Assembly: GCF_032854445.1 (NCBI RefSeq)
Contig: NC_088303.1
Location: 27,693,265-27,757,264 of the forward strand
Direction of reading: 5' to 3'
Source: Liolophura sinensis
Lineage: Eukaryota; Mollusca; Polyplacophora; Chitonida; Chitonidae
Length of the DNA stretch: 64,000 nucleotides
The position numbers were made by a program, and so were the translations under genes. Below are positions 24,301-33,800 of this stretch, piece after piece (the first letter of the stretch is position 1; every line of letters starts with the position of its first letter). Under the pieces are notes generated by a model, which saw only the letters and a list, made by a program, of their open reading frames with translations, was not told where the DNA came from and did not search any database.

Positions 24301-27300
24301 TAATATCAGGTATAGGAACTGATGGCCAGAAAAAAGTCTGAAAATTGTAATCAAAGTCTGAAAAAACCTCCATCAAAAAAAATCAATAGAAGTCAGGAAT
24401 TGGAGGAAAATTCCCATGCCTGTTATATATTCTTAACATAAATGCAAGCTAACAAGTTTTTCCTGCCAGGTCAGTTTCAACTTTTTTTTTAGTTTGTTTT
24501 AAGTCAGGTGCCCTTCAAAGAGATAAAAGAATTGCAGTTGGGTATTAGCATGAACACTGGGTGACTTCAATTCATAACATAGTGGGGCAATTAGTTTGAA
24601 TTGTTTCCAGTTTTAGCCACTTTAGATTTATCTGGTGTCCAGTCAGTGTCATGAAACTTCAAACACTTTAACCCAGCATCCTCAGTGTGTTTATCCATTA
24701 TCAACCAATCAGCACAGATTCTTTTACAATGGAGTTCAGATTTACCTCCATCAGAGTCTTGCACAGAACAGCGTATACGTCTCTCCCATCCGGTCTTCTT
24801 GTTCTTCTGAACCATTTGTTTGAATTTCACCAACAAAATGACATCTGAACCAACTTCGAGCACAACCTGAAAATTTGAACATAAAAGCCAAGTAGGTGAC
24901 ATTCTCGTAAAATGAGGTATGCATGGATTTTAAGAGAGGATTCTGGTTTTTACTTTCAGGGGCCAAACGTGTAACCATAAATATGATACTTTGGCAAAGC
25001 AAAATTGGAACTCTCTCATTATGCATTTTACACATGCATTTTGAGGTTTCCATGTCATATACACAGCAGAAAGTAATGATGCTAAACCTGACAGCACTGC
25101 CTGACAAAGGTAGTGATCATGTTTTTTCTCTTTGTCACTGCTTTTCTGTCTGACACCATAATATCCAGAAAAGAATTCCATGGATGAAAAAATGGCAGGA
25201 ACTTAAGATAAGGGTGAAAAAGGAATGTGTTCACTGCATTGAAGTTATATTTTACTGGTTGATCATTCACTGAATATTCACATTTCTGGTACATAGACCA
25301 TAGTGAGCCTGTCAATAACTGGAAGCTTAGGCTTCTCTTAATTAACAGCTTACTTCTCATGACCAGCACGTAATGATTATTTTTGAACAAATAATCATCA
25401 CCCATTGTTTTAATGATTGGGCCCTTCAAAAACTTCAATTGCAATTTTGAGTTATCTCCCTTGCAACTCCATTGCAAACAAATAGTCCTATCAACCGTGT
25501 TGCTTTGAACCTTTTCAAAAGATCTTTTTGAGCTGTCCAAGGCCACATTTACCCACTGTTCTGTCTGACAATGCTTTATCTCCACATGTAGAACAATCAA
25601 AAATAAGGACACTAAAACAACAACGAAGAGACCTTTCGCCACAACATGGTTCATTCATTCGTTTAAGAGGCCAACATAAAACCCCAACAATACACACGTT
25701 AAGAGGCCTTAACCCCACAGCTGAAGGAGATTAACAGCAGTAGGATGATGTTTTATATTAAATATCTACTGTACCTGTTGTTTTTCATCACCAGGTTTTA
25801 AACTGTTGTATCCAGTAACGAGGGTGCCATTGTGGCCTTCATTGAAGGCCGTCCATATGCCTCCATCCCCCTCCCATTCAAACTGCACCACAGAACCCTG
25901 GATCTCTGTGCTGGACACACGAGGCCTCTTCTTAGATGGTTCCTCTCCATTTTCTGTCAAGGTAAAGCATAACATTCTCACTTAATCAATCAACCAGTAA
26001 ACCATATGCAGAACAGACAGCATGAATTTTTTCTCTATAAAGCTATATGCTTATGATTCTTATGGTGTTGACTTGTATATTTGCATTGCAATCACATTAA
26101 AAAGTACATTAATCTTGGCAAAAAGGTGAAGTTTTCAAGGGTTGTGAAACACATTACAAAACCTAGCCTCCCTTATGGTAGTTGTGTTTTCATTAATGTA
26201 CACATAGTCAAAGGAATAAAATTCATTTTAATAAGCCGAGTCAGCATTTCAAGAGTCACCCAAGTTCACGCATATATGGGTCAGACAAGGTGGGGGATTT
26301 CGCAAAGTAATGCAGGTACAAAACACACAAGCTGGAGTACAGGAAAAAATAATAAAAAAATTAACAATACATCCAATAGTCATATGCTGTATTTCCAAAT
26401 GGGTCTTTGCATGTATGACATGATTGTGAAAATATGAAATCTATCAAAAATATATTCTGATTCTGAGGAACATAATTCTTGAGCACCTAATAATTTGTGG
26501 ACTAATTTCATTCAACTTTGTTCAACATTTTTATAAAGATGTTTATCGAATATACCCCTGAAAGCAGCCAACACGCATGGAAACAAATTGAAGGGGGGGT
26601 CTACAAATAAAAGCATCAAAACAGTGGCTTGGTGTCTTTCTCCACGGCCATGTTTGGCATCATTTTCCCATCACTACATCTATTCCAGGAAAACGAAGAA
26701 TTCTATCCACCAATAAACAGATCACACACATAGCACAACTTAACTGAAGTTCTGATGTTTGCCTTCGGGTTTCTTTTGAACAAGGTAGACCAACGACCAA
26801 ACAGTATGTCAGTTTAATAAGAATACATGCAGGAACACTCAGAGTTCAACTTCATTAATGGAGTGCTACAAGCGCTTCAGAACAATATCTATCTTTCTGC
26901 CAGGTTAGAGCACAGCAAGAACAAGGCAAACAGAGGGCAGATGTTTCTTCATAACACTGGGAAAAAGATGGGGGAATTGATTAATACATGAAAATAATTA
27001 ATTATTTACAGAATACAGTCACGCGCATGATATACTGTATGTCAACATTCACAAAAAATTCAAAACTTCAATAATTCAAGACAATTAATGATTGAGAAAT
27101 TTATTTATGACTATTGAGGTTTTTCCATCATGACTGTTGCAAGCCTGAGGTCCACACCAGCGTTTTCTTTCCAGTCAAAATACAACATTAAGAGTATTTA
27201 AACCCTCAAAGATTCCCCCTGGTAAAGTTAAAACTTAAACCGCCCACACTGATGGAAATAAGCTTACCAGAGATCATACCTGGCTCGGTTCGACATTCAA

Positions 27301-27400
27301 CCCCAGTGTTCGATATGAAAGACATTTACAGTTTCTTGCTAATGTCTAATAAAAAAGGCGACTGACAATCGCTAGACATACCTGCTTTTCGCCTTGGCAT
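12368..27400 (-). CDS. PARP2: PARP2-type poly(ADP-ribose) polymerase with two WWE domains, 17 exons, 741 aa
   Basis: Transfers ADP-ribose from NAD+ onto proteins and onto growing poly(ADP-ribose) at DNA breaks; the family is nuclear. Coding exons in transcript order: 27400-27382, 25953-25775, 24866-24746, 23920-23711, 23543-23337, 22241-22129, 21151-20979, 19604-19508, 19024-18856, 18137-17999, 17463-17400, 17054-16923, 15791-15667, 15299-15200, 14604-14506, 13913-13789, 12521-12368. All junctions are GT-AG and in phase, and the sum is 742 codons including stop. Domains: WWE about 28-105, WWE about 108-176, basic linker 177-245, WGR about 246-360, PARP regulatory helices about 390-500, catalytic about 512-741. 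The H-Y-E triad is His588, Tyr622 and Glu719, so the enzyme looks competent for polymer synthesis. From the WGR onward it follows vertebrate PARP2 closely ([32 protein letters not shown]). Human PARP2 is 583 aa; the extra length is the WWE pair and linker. Confidence 0.93.
14301..14456. mobile_element. Short TIR element (MITE) in PARP2 intron 15
   Basis: Terminal inverted repeats of about 18-30 bases: TTTAAAGGGGTACAGAATC on the left, matched by the reverse complement of GATTCTGTATCCCTTTAAA on the right. The 156-bp element is too short to code. The TTTAAA ends could be a target duplication containing TTAA. A diverged relative may lie at about 24596-24735. Confidence 0.75.
14840..15190. repeat. 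Degenerate minisatellite, about 26-bp unit, PARP2 intron 14
   Basis: Variants of GCAAGCAGTGATAAAAGCTG recur through the intron; the two units near 14860-14940 are almost identical and the rest drift. It ends close to exon 14. Confidence 0.7.
15985..16500. repeat. Minisatellite, about 28-bp unit, PARP2 intron 12
   Basis: About 18 imperfect copies of a unit built on CATCCACTAATCTCATGTGT plus TTAAACAG. Unit length varies by one or two bases between copies. Confidence 0.85.
17615..17850. repeat. Degenerate minisatellite, about 24-bp unit, PARP2 intron 10
   Basis: Around ten diverged units of the form TTGGCCAAGTTGAAGGTTGT. Both strands stay open for 60-80 codons because of the repeat, which explains spurious ORFs here. 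Confidence 0.65.
18463..18645 (-). mobile_element. tRNA-derived SINE, degraded and internally deleted, PARP2 intron 9
   Basis: The body (CTCAAGAATATTTCA) and central domain are recognisable. The segment around 18515-18540 is replaced by a C-rich run, and the tRNA-like head is eroded. Confidence 0.65.
19784..20280. mobile_element. Non-autonomous DNA transposon with TIRs, PARP2 intron 7
   Basis: The left end AAGGCCAGGGCCTAATCTAG pairs with the reverse complement of the right end (CAGATTAGGCCCTGAAGGCC), and similarity continues inward for about 70 bases. The 497-bp element encodes nothing. Its centre contains several alternating TGGCGAA / TTCGCCA motifs that can fold back. Confidence 0.75.
21569..22104. 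mobile_element. Non-autonomous DNA transposon with TIRs, PARP2 intron 6
   Basis: Inverted ends of about 28 bases: AAAGGACCTGGTACGGTAAG at the left and the reverse complement of CTTACCATACCAGGTCCTTT at the right. About 535 bp, non-coding. The right end is only about 25 bases from the 5' splice site of PARP2 exon 6 (exon ends at 22129). Confidence 0.8.
23026..23270 (-). mobile_element. tRNA-derived SINE in PARP2 intron 5
   Basis: The TTTATTTA tail at 23026-23044, the body with CTCAAGAATATTTCAC and the B-box-like region near 23190-23205 are clear; the A-box end decays by about 23270. It lies about 65 bases from the end of exon 5 and in transcript-sense orientation. Confidence 0.8.
23337..23543 (-). 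other. PARP2: PARP2 exon 5: basic linker
   Basis: A low-complexity Lys/Arg/Ser-rich segment (residues about 177-245) joins the WWE pair to the WGR domain. It contains KKIKIEP and SDRKKSRH, candidate nuclear-localisation and DNA-binding stretches. The basic N-terminal tail of vertebrate PARP2 plays a similar part, so this exon may be its counterpart displaced by the WWE insertion. Confidence 0.75.
23711..25953 (-). other. PARP2: PARP2 exons 2-4: tandem WWE domains
   Basis: Exons 2-3 encode the first WWE domain: [11 protein letters not shown] at the start, then [19 protein letters not shown], the usual position of the poly(ADP-ribose)-contacting region. Exon 4 encodes a second, more diverged one: [15 protein letters not shown], then [15 protein letters not shown] and KVRRV. 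WWE domains of the RNF146 type bind iso-ADP-ribose, the internal unit of poly(ADP-ribose). Which copy keeps the binding residues cannot be settled by eye. Confidence 0.85.
25082..25654 (-). CDS. Hypothetical 190-codon ORF inside PARP2 intron 2
   Basis: An ATG-started frame runs for 190 codons within the 24867-25774 intron, on the PARP2 strand. It opens with a hydrophobic stretch ([17 protein letters not shown]), which would make a signal anchor, and continues with mixed polar sequence. I recognise no family and no motif. Its length is more than chance normally gives at this base composition, but other unlikely-looking ORFs occur in the window. It may be a nested gene, an old insertion or chance. 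Confidence 0.2.
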   Translation of the reverse strand: MNHVVAKGLFVVVLVSLFLIVLHVEIKHCQTEQWVNVALDSSKRSFEKVQSNTVDRTICLQWSCKGDNSKLQLKFLKGPIIKTMGDDYLFKNNHYVLVMRSKLLIKRSLSFQLLTGSLWSMYQKCEYSVNDQPVKYNFNAVNTFLFHPYLKFLPFFHPWNSFLDIMVSDRKAVTKRKNMITTFVRQCCQV

Positions 27401-27769
27401 CTTCAATTTTATCAAATCTTTGTTAAGGTACTGTACAATTTAGGCAATGTGATTGAGGGCATGACTAAAACCAGAAAACGATTTTGTTTTGACAATGAGT
27501 TCAAATTATTTCTTATACTTGTCATTGTAAGATGCTGTTTAAAATCATCTTGTACAATTTGTAATAATTTGCTTCATTTTGTGAGAAAAATGCAAGCGAT
27601 TGCTATCCCAGATTTTGCGAAAACGCTGTGCCGGTACAGCGGACTTTCGTTTCCACAGTTAAATTTTATACTTCTACCGTGTGTCCCTTTCCCGCCATTC
27701 GTTGACGTCATCAGCATAAAGTGACGTCATCAAAATATTTACATACGGGGCTGAACATGCGTCGGCCAA
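27401..27769. promoter_or_regulatory. Divergent promoter between PARP2 and the receptor gene
   Basis: Between the PARP2 ATG (27400, minus) and the first candidate exon of the plus-strand gene lie an E2F-like site TTTCCCGCC at 27688-27696 and two perfect CRE palindromes TGACGTCA at 27703-27710 and 27722-27729, 19 bases apart. GCCATT between them resembles a YY1 core. E2F control would suit a DNA-repair gene. No TATA box is seen. Regulation is inferred, not shown. Confidence 0.6.
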
Positions 27770-27800
27770 ATGAGTACAAACGGATTAGCCGTGTGTAATG
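27770..27800 (+). other. Possible first (leader) exon of the receptor transcript
   Basis: A strong donor AATG|GTAAGT occurs at 27800/27801, just downstream of the CRE pair. A good acceptor TCTGTTTCAG at 30491 would join it to the exon holding the receptor ATG. In that splice an upstream ATG at 27770 opens a 24-codon uORF that stops well before 30782. The true 5' end is unknown. Confidence 0.4.
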
Positions 27801-30491
27801 GTAAGTCGTTTCTGTCTTGTTTTGCATATCCCGTGGCGATCACACCTAAAAATTCAGAGGTAAATTCACACAATGTAGGTACACAGCTGTATAAGGGCTA
27901 CATCTATGGATCTGGATTGTGCAGGAATATTATCGTGGAGAATTTTGTGAGGTTTATTGCAATATGCGATCCCGAGGCTGGTCAAATTTTGTGTTGTCTG
28001 GAGTGGGGTCATCCATTGATGGGAAATACTACGCGTAGTAGAGTTGACCGAGGAATCGGTAACGGGAATGTGGCATCGCTGCAGATAGTGCCGAACAGCT
28101 CAACGTACGATCGAAAATATTGTTTATACTCAGCTCAGTGAAAAAAGAAAATGTCGAATTTTCTTCCTTTTATAAACTGCAAACTGTTTACATCTTCCTA
28201 AAATTAAAAACAAAGATCACCCTTCTGACATTCTGACTTTGAGCAAGCCACTATGGATTACAGTTCAAGTTGTTATGTTGTCAGTTTTGCTTTCTATAAA
28301 CTTGTATGTTGACTTAAAACTCTTGTTTAGAACTGTGCATGTGTTATAGCTTAACATGTATCAAAATTTTATAAAAGAATGGTCAAAATGCAAGGGATAT
28401 TCAAAATGTCACAGATGTAGTAATGTTCGCAAGCACAATTCCTTCAAATTAAGGAAAGAAACACAATTGAAAAGTCTAAAGTGATTTGAAAATGGTGTGA
28501 AGACAGTTAAAACTTGTAGGCCACTGGTGAAATATGATCAAGAAAGCAACATAATTGTAGCTATCTCAATGAGTAATATGCATGTTGGGAGATACATGTA
28601 TGCTGTTACAACAATGGTGAACTTGTTAAACTCTTTCCCATCTTTATCAAGACGGTCCAAAGTTGTGAACTCATTAATTCTTCCCTTTATTACGTTTCAT
28701 TTATGGCTGAATTTGTGCTCATAAAACATATATGAAGTACACACGCATTGCAACATCACAGAAGAAAGCGATGTGTGCTACTGTCATTTGGACCTTCTTT
28801 GTAGTTCGCCGCCAAATCTCCCATTAACTGAGGGACACCCCTTGAATGATATCCTCGCTTTATGGCGCAGTAGAGTCGATTAACCAACTTTAACATGTGC
28901 TGCTGGCACTATGTCTATTAGAAATAGAGAACTGATTAAGAAGGATTACAATTATCTTCTTCATTGTGTTTCTTGTGGGTTTGGGTGTCAGATATTGTAA
29001 ATATAATCATAATCTATGAGTAGTTATTATTAATATTGCTATGTTGAAAGCATGGGGCTTGACTGTTGTTGTAATGGAGTAACTTCAAAGCTATCACAGA
29101 GCAAAAATGAGGCATGATTATCACATTCTAGGGAATTTCTTTCAGTGACTACAAATTTTCACACATATTTAGTGCTCTGCTATCTCTTTTTATCTAATTT
29201 GCTCATGGCCTGTGTCGTGTAAAAAAACAGATACAGTTCAATACTGTAGCTATTGAAAGCTGGCGATATTGGGCAGGTCCAGAACCGAAGTGTTTGTTTC
29301 AACTTAACCAGATTGGCCAATATACATGTAGCCAATACTGATTCATATGGCATTAAGCAACAATCAAATAACCAAGGTCTTACAATTACACTTTATGACT
29401 TGTTCCTAACTAAGGTAAACAGTGTGTAAGGCCTTTATTATTTGAGTCTTGTTCAATCTCTGTTTTAATATTTGTTTCATTGGGTAGTATTCTTAGAAAA
29501 AAGTATGAATGACAGAAGAATTCTTAAATATAAACAGTTGTCATTCTCATAAGGAGAGCCTTCATCATCAGCTTTTCTTATGTGGATAAGTTGAAACTGA
29601 CACTGTGGTTTTGGTTTCAAATAATAGATCTCTTTGGCCTTGCACAGTTTGTAGCAGTCATTGTATTAAGCTATAATTACTGTGAAAGCTGTCCTCTGAC
29701 ACTGTTCACTATGACATGCTCTAATTAATGGAGACAGCTGTCAGAGGATAGTATCGAAGTCTTGGTGTAATCGTACACTAACATCTCCGGAACTTATCAC
29801 TGCAAGTTATGGAGTCATCTCAGGCTTTATGTGGGTCTGTGGCAGAAAACAATGGTAATCTGAATGCAATCTGCATATACATGTACTTGTATGTACGAAC
29901 TCTGTAGATTAGAAATTCTGCCAGGCAGATCTAATATCACTTAATATGATCGTCTCATATCATATGTCCAGACTAACATTGTACTGACAACAACACTGTC
30001 ATTTATTCTGTTAATCTCTTAGATCTATGTCTTTCACAAGGAATGCTTATTAAGTGTTAATCTATTTGGCATCATGTCATAGATGTATTATTTTTTTGGG
30101 GAAGTGAAATATGAAACTGGTCTCACCTCAGAATTTTGAATTTTTTTTTTTTAGTGTGAATAGACTGTACAGAACATTTAGTTCACATGTTAGAATGTTA
30201 CTAACTCTCAAGGTTGAGTTCTCAGTCAGTACATGTAAGTACTTAATACAAATTGACATAAATCACATTCTTTTGTGAATTCTGTGGCACATCCATTAAG
30301 AGATACAATATAATGCCAGCTGGTACATTAACAGAGCAGTGAGATTTAAACTTAAAATCAAGCATTTGTATTTTGTGATGTGCAGATGCATGGATTTAGT
30401 TTATAAGTAAGCACTCCAGACTGAAAAGTGATTCTTTCTTTAGAGAGAAAAAAGTTAGATTTTTAATGGCAGAATACCCTATCTGTTTCAG
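27801..30491 (+). other. Probable leader intron of the receptor gene
   Basis: No exon is supported in this 2.7 kb. The open frame that continues from 27770 to 28141 is best read as run-through past the donor at 27801. No repeat family was recognised. Confidence 0.4.
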
Positions 30492-30781
30492 ACCAGGAAG
30501 ACAATGTGGCATGGAAGTTGGATTCACAGCCCTAATGTTCTGTGTGTATAAAGATGATGTGTCTCCATTCTGTGTGAAGATGATCCAACCATGATGTGAA
30601 ATGAATTGTGTGCTCCAGATTTCTTGAGCTTTTACCCAACAGTTATGTTTACATCACTGTTTCAGCCTGTTTTTATTGTCTGTAACATTGGTCCTACTGA
30701 ACCGTAAGAGTGCAACATTATCGTGAGCAAAGCTAGACGACATGTAAGCTAAACATAAACATGTGATTGTGGGAGCGTGTG

Positions 30782-30881
30782 ATGCAAGCCATCAGCATGA
30801 AGAGAGAGCTCTTGACGGTTTTCAGTCTGGTGTCCAGTCTGGTGTCCACGGTCTCAACAGCTTGCCTGCCAGCTGATCTCG
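30782..30881 (+). other. VKR: Receptor exon 1: signal peptide
   Basis: [20 protein letters not shown] is a typical n- and h-region, with a likely cleavage after STA. A second in-frame Met five codons into the ORF could also start translation. The exon probably begins at 30492, after the acceptor TCTGTTTCAG. Confidence 0.75.
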
Positions 30882-33800
30882 GTGAGTCTCTGTTATGTAC
30901 TAGCTTAATATTGATTTATGGGCAAGAAGAAATCCAAATGCTCAGTGATGAACCTCATACAAATGATACAAGTGATAGGTCTGAATAGGATTCGACATCC
31001 ATGTACATAAACAGCAGAACAATTTGCCCTCATCTATGAACTTGTGTAGGCCTACTGAAACAGGCTGTTATTTACCGTTGTTCATATTTAGAGATGGTCT
31101 AGAAATATTAAATGTATGTGTGTGCAAGTTAATACTATTATTAAGAGCCTGGAAATAATTTTTAAGCTACTGTTGGACATAATTGACAAATTTTCCAGCT
31201 ACTCGAATTCTTCAACCTTTTCAACCAGCCCTGCAAACAGTATTGTGAAACATTCAGAGAGAACTACATGTATATGTATGGGCTGTAGAGAGATAAGTTG
31301 CACAGTTTTATGAAGCTTGCATCTTAAGTGATACAAACAGATCAGTTTTAGTGTCATTTTCACAACAGTTGTATGCATAAATTCCGCTTAAAAGAGTGCT
31401 TTAGTGGTTGAAAAGGTTGAAGATTTACAGTACTGTAATTCTTCAACCTTATTGCATATTTGCAAATTGTTTATTAAAGCATTTTCTCAAGGCATTATTC
31501 TGTGTAGATTGATAAAGTTATACTTTTTGTGAAACTCTGAAATTTGCCAACCCAAACCATTGAGTTTTGTCTCCAAAATCAAATAAAAAATGTGCATAAA
31601 TTGCACCAGAAGTCCATTATCTAGAAGTATGCAACTTCCCTATAGCTAGTCTCCATGGCACAGTACAGGTTATGTTATCTGTAGAAGCTCGTGCCACCTG
31701 GTGGAGAAATATGCCAACTTCTTGGGTGGAAATTGTGAACTAAATCATAGGAAATCTAACTGTAAAGGGCTGCTACAAGAACTGGCCACACCTGAAACTG
31801 AAAATGTGTATTTAAAAACTAAGATTTGGATAATCTTTGTTGGTATGCAGTTATAAACTCATTGACTATTTTTATATTTCCAAGCAACTCTAAAACAATT
31901 ACCAGTACTATCAAAGACATCGTTGTCCTTTTACAAAACTCTCAGTTGTCATAATTTTTTTAATTATGTTTCAACACAACCACATTTGGAACCCTACATA
32001 CATCAACCGTTTCTCAAATGTTAGCTGCGCAATAGAGAAAAAAAAAATACATGACTGTGCAGATACGTCACATAATGTGTTATAGATGGAAGAAAAATGT
32101 AAGGTGCCGTGGAGATTAGCTATAGGGAAGTTGCATACTTCTAGGTAATGGACTTCAGATTACACTGAATGTTGCCCTTTCATATGCAAAATGGTTGAGG
32201 AATGAGGGTACTCACTTTATTAAAGCGTTCCAGTCAGTGTTGTTTACATGGCAGTTTTGTTATGAACAAACCCTGTCAAAATACTGTTTGGTGCAGGACG
32301 TTGACCGTACCCTGCTGCTTGTTTCCAGGCTTGGTGTTAAGAGGATTTATATATTTGATTGGTGTTTCACACTGTACTCAAGAATATTAATACAAGGCAG
32401 CCAGCTTTATGGTGGAAGGAGTCTGGAGTAAACCCACGCCCATCTGCAGGTGTTATAAAGATGAAATCTGTGTTATGTAATTTTAGTGTGATATTACGTT
32501 TAGGTGTGTCCCTGTTAAATAGTTAAGGTGTACAGTTGTGTGTGTTATTATGCGAATGAAAATGTAAACCACCAAAATCTATTCCTTTGATGGCCCAAAA
32601 GGGTAGAAATTAACAACTGATATTTATGCATGTGTACATATTAGAAACACTGACGCTTACCCAAGATACAATGCTTACACATTGTGTTTTCATGTCAAAG
32701 TATACAGCAGTTCTGAACTGAATGACTGTAAAAGAATGTATTGTTTTGACATGGTAATGTAACTGAATATTTAATAAGATGAAATAGATATTTGGACATC
32801 TGGCTTTACATGATATGTTGTACTCTCTGAACTTGTGTACTTGATACAGAGTATCAGTACACATTTAAGACCCAAAACCTGCATATGCCGAACATGTTCT
32901 GATAAATGCTCAGCTTTGACAGATTGTTTAAACCTCTGTAGAAATGGGAAACAAATATGTTTGACCGATGTCAGAAGTAGGTATGCAATGATATGGTCTG
33001 TCTACTATATGATGTAATATGCGATATGGGAGTGATGATTCGATAGGTATCACTATACAGTTGAATGAGCTCTCTGTATACAGGGTTTGAACATGCCAAG
33101 ATGGTATACATGTAGAAGTTTAAAGCATGTCCAGTCTACTAAACAAGATGCCCAAGATGAAACATAAACCCATGTAAACTTGAGTTTTATCAGTGTAAAC
33201 ATATAACTTTATTAATAATTTAAGCTAAGAATTTTCACTATAGGTTTTAATTATTGCTTCTTAGATTAAAACAATCTGCATTGGATTTGATGTGGGTGAT
33301 CTGTTTACCCTGGCAATATTTTATATCATCACATGTGAAAAAGGAAATGTTACAACATCTTCATTTGACACTACGTTCTTTGTTTACTTGGGATAAAACA
33401 GTACGGATCGTTTGATTAGCACGTCATAGCATGTCTTGCGTAAATGAGCCAACTGTGTGTGTAGCACGCGCTTCCAAGAAACCCAACATGGGCTTGTACA
33501 CAGGCTGTTTTAAAATTTTATGAAGTATGTTTGGGGAAATTTAAAGGAGAGGAAAACTTAAATATCAAACAAACCCCTTTGAAAAGAGTATGCATTTTCT
33601 CTTGCATGCCATAAAAAAATTCTAATATGTACCTCAAGTTGTAAAAATTAAAAATAAAGTCAGGACCAAAATCCACTGTGGGCGACTCCATTTTGACTAA
33701 GAACTAGTCCTGAAGTATTCTGTGTTAGGAGGAGAATTGCTGTCGGAAACCGCCGATGTGCAGTTCGTACATTTTTGGTAGAACTCTTCTTCCCAGGAGG

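Noticed and set aside
24596-24735. MITE related to 14301-14456
   Set aside because: The right-end similarity (ATCAGCACAGATTC) is suggestive, but the left end is not convincingly inverted. Part of it overlaps the intron next to exon 3, so I did not list it.
27770-28141. 123-codon plus-strand ORF
   Set aside because: A strong donor interrupts it after 31 bases, and the remainder has no recognisable composition. Only the first part is kept, as a possible leader exon.
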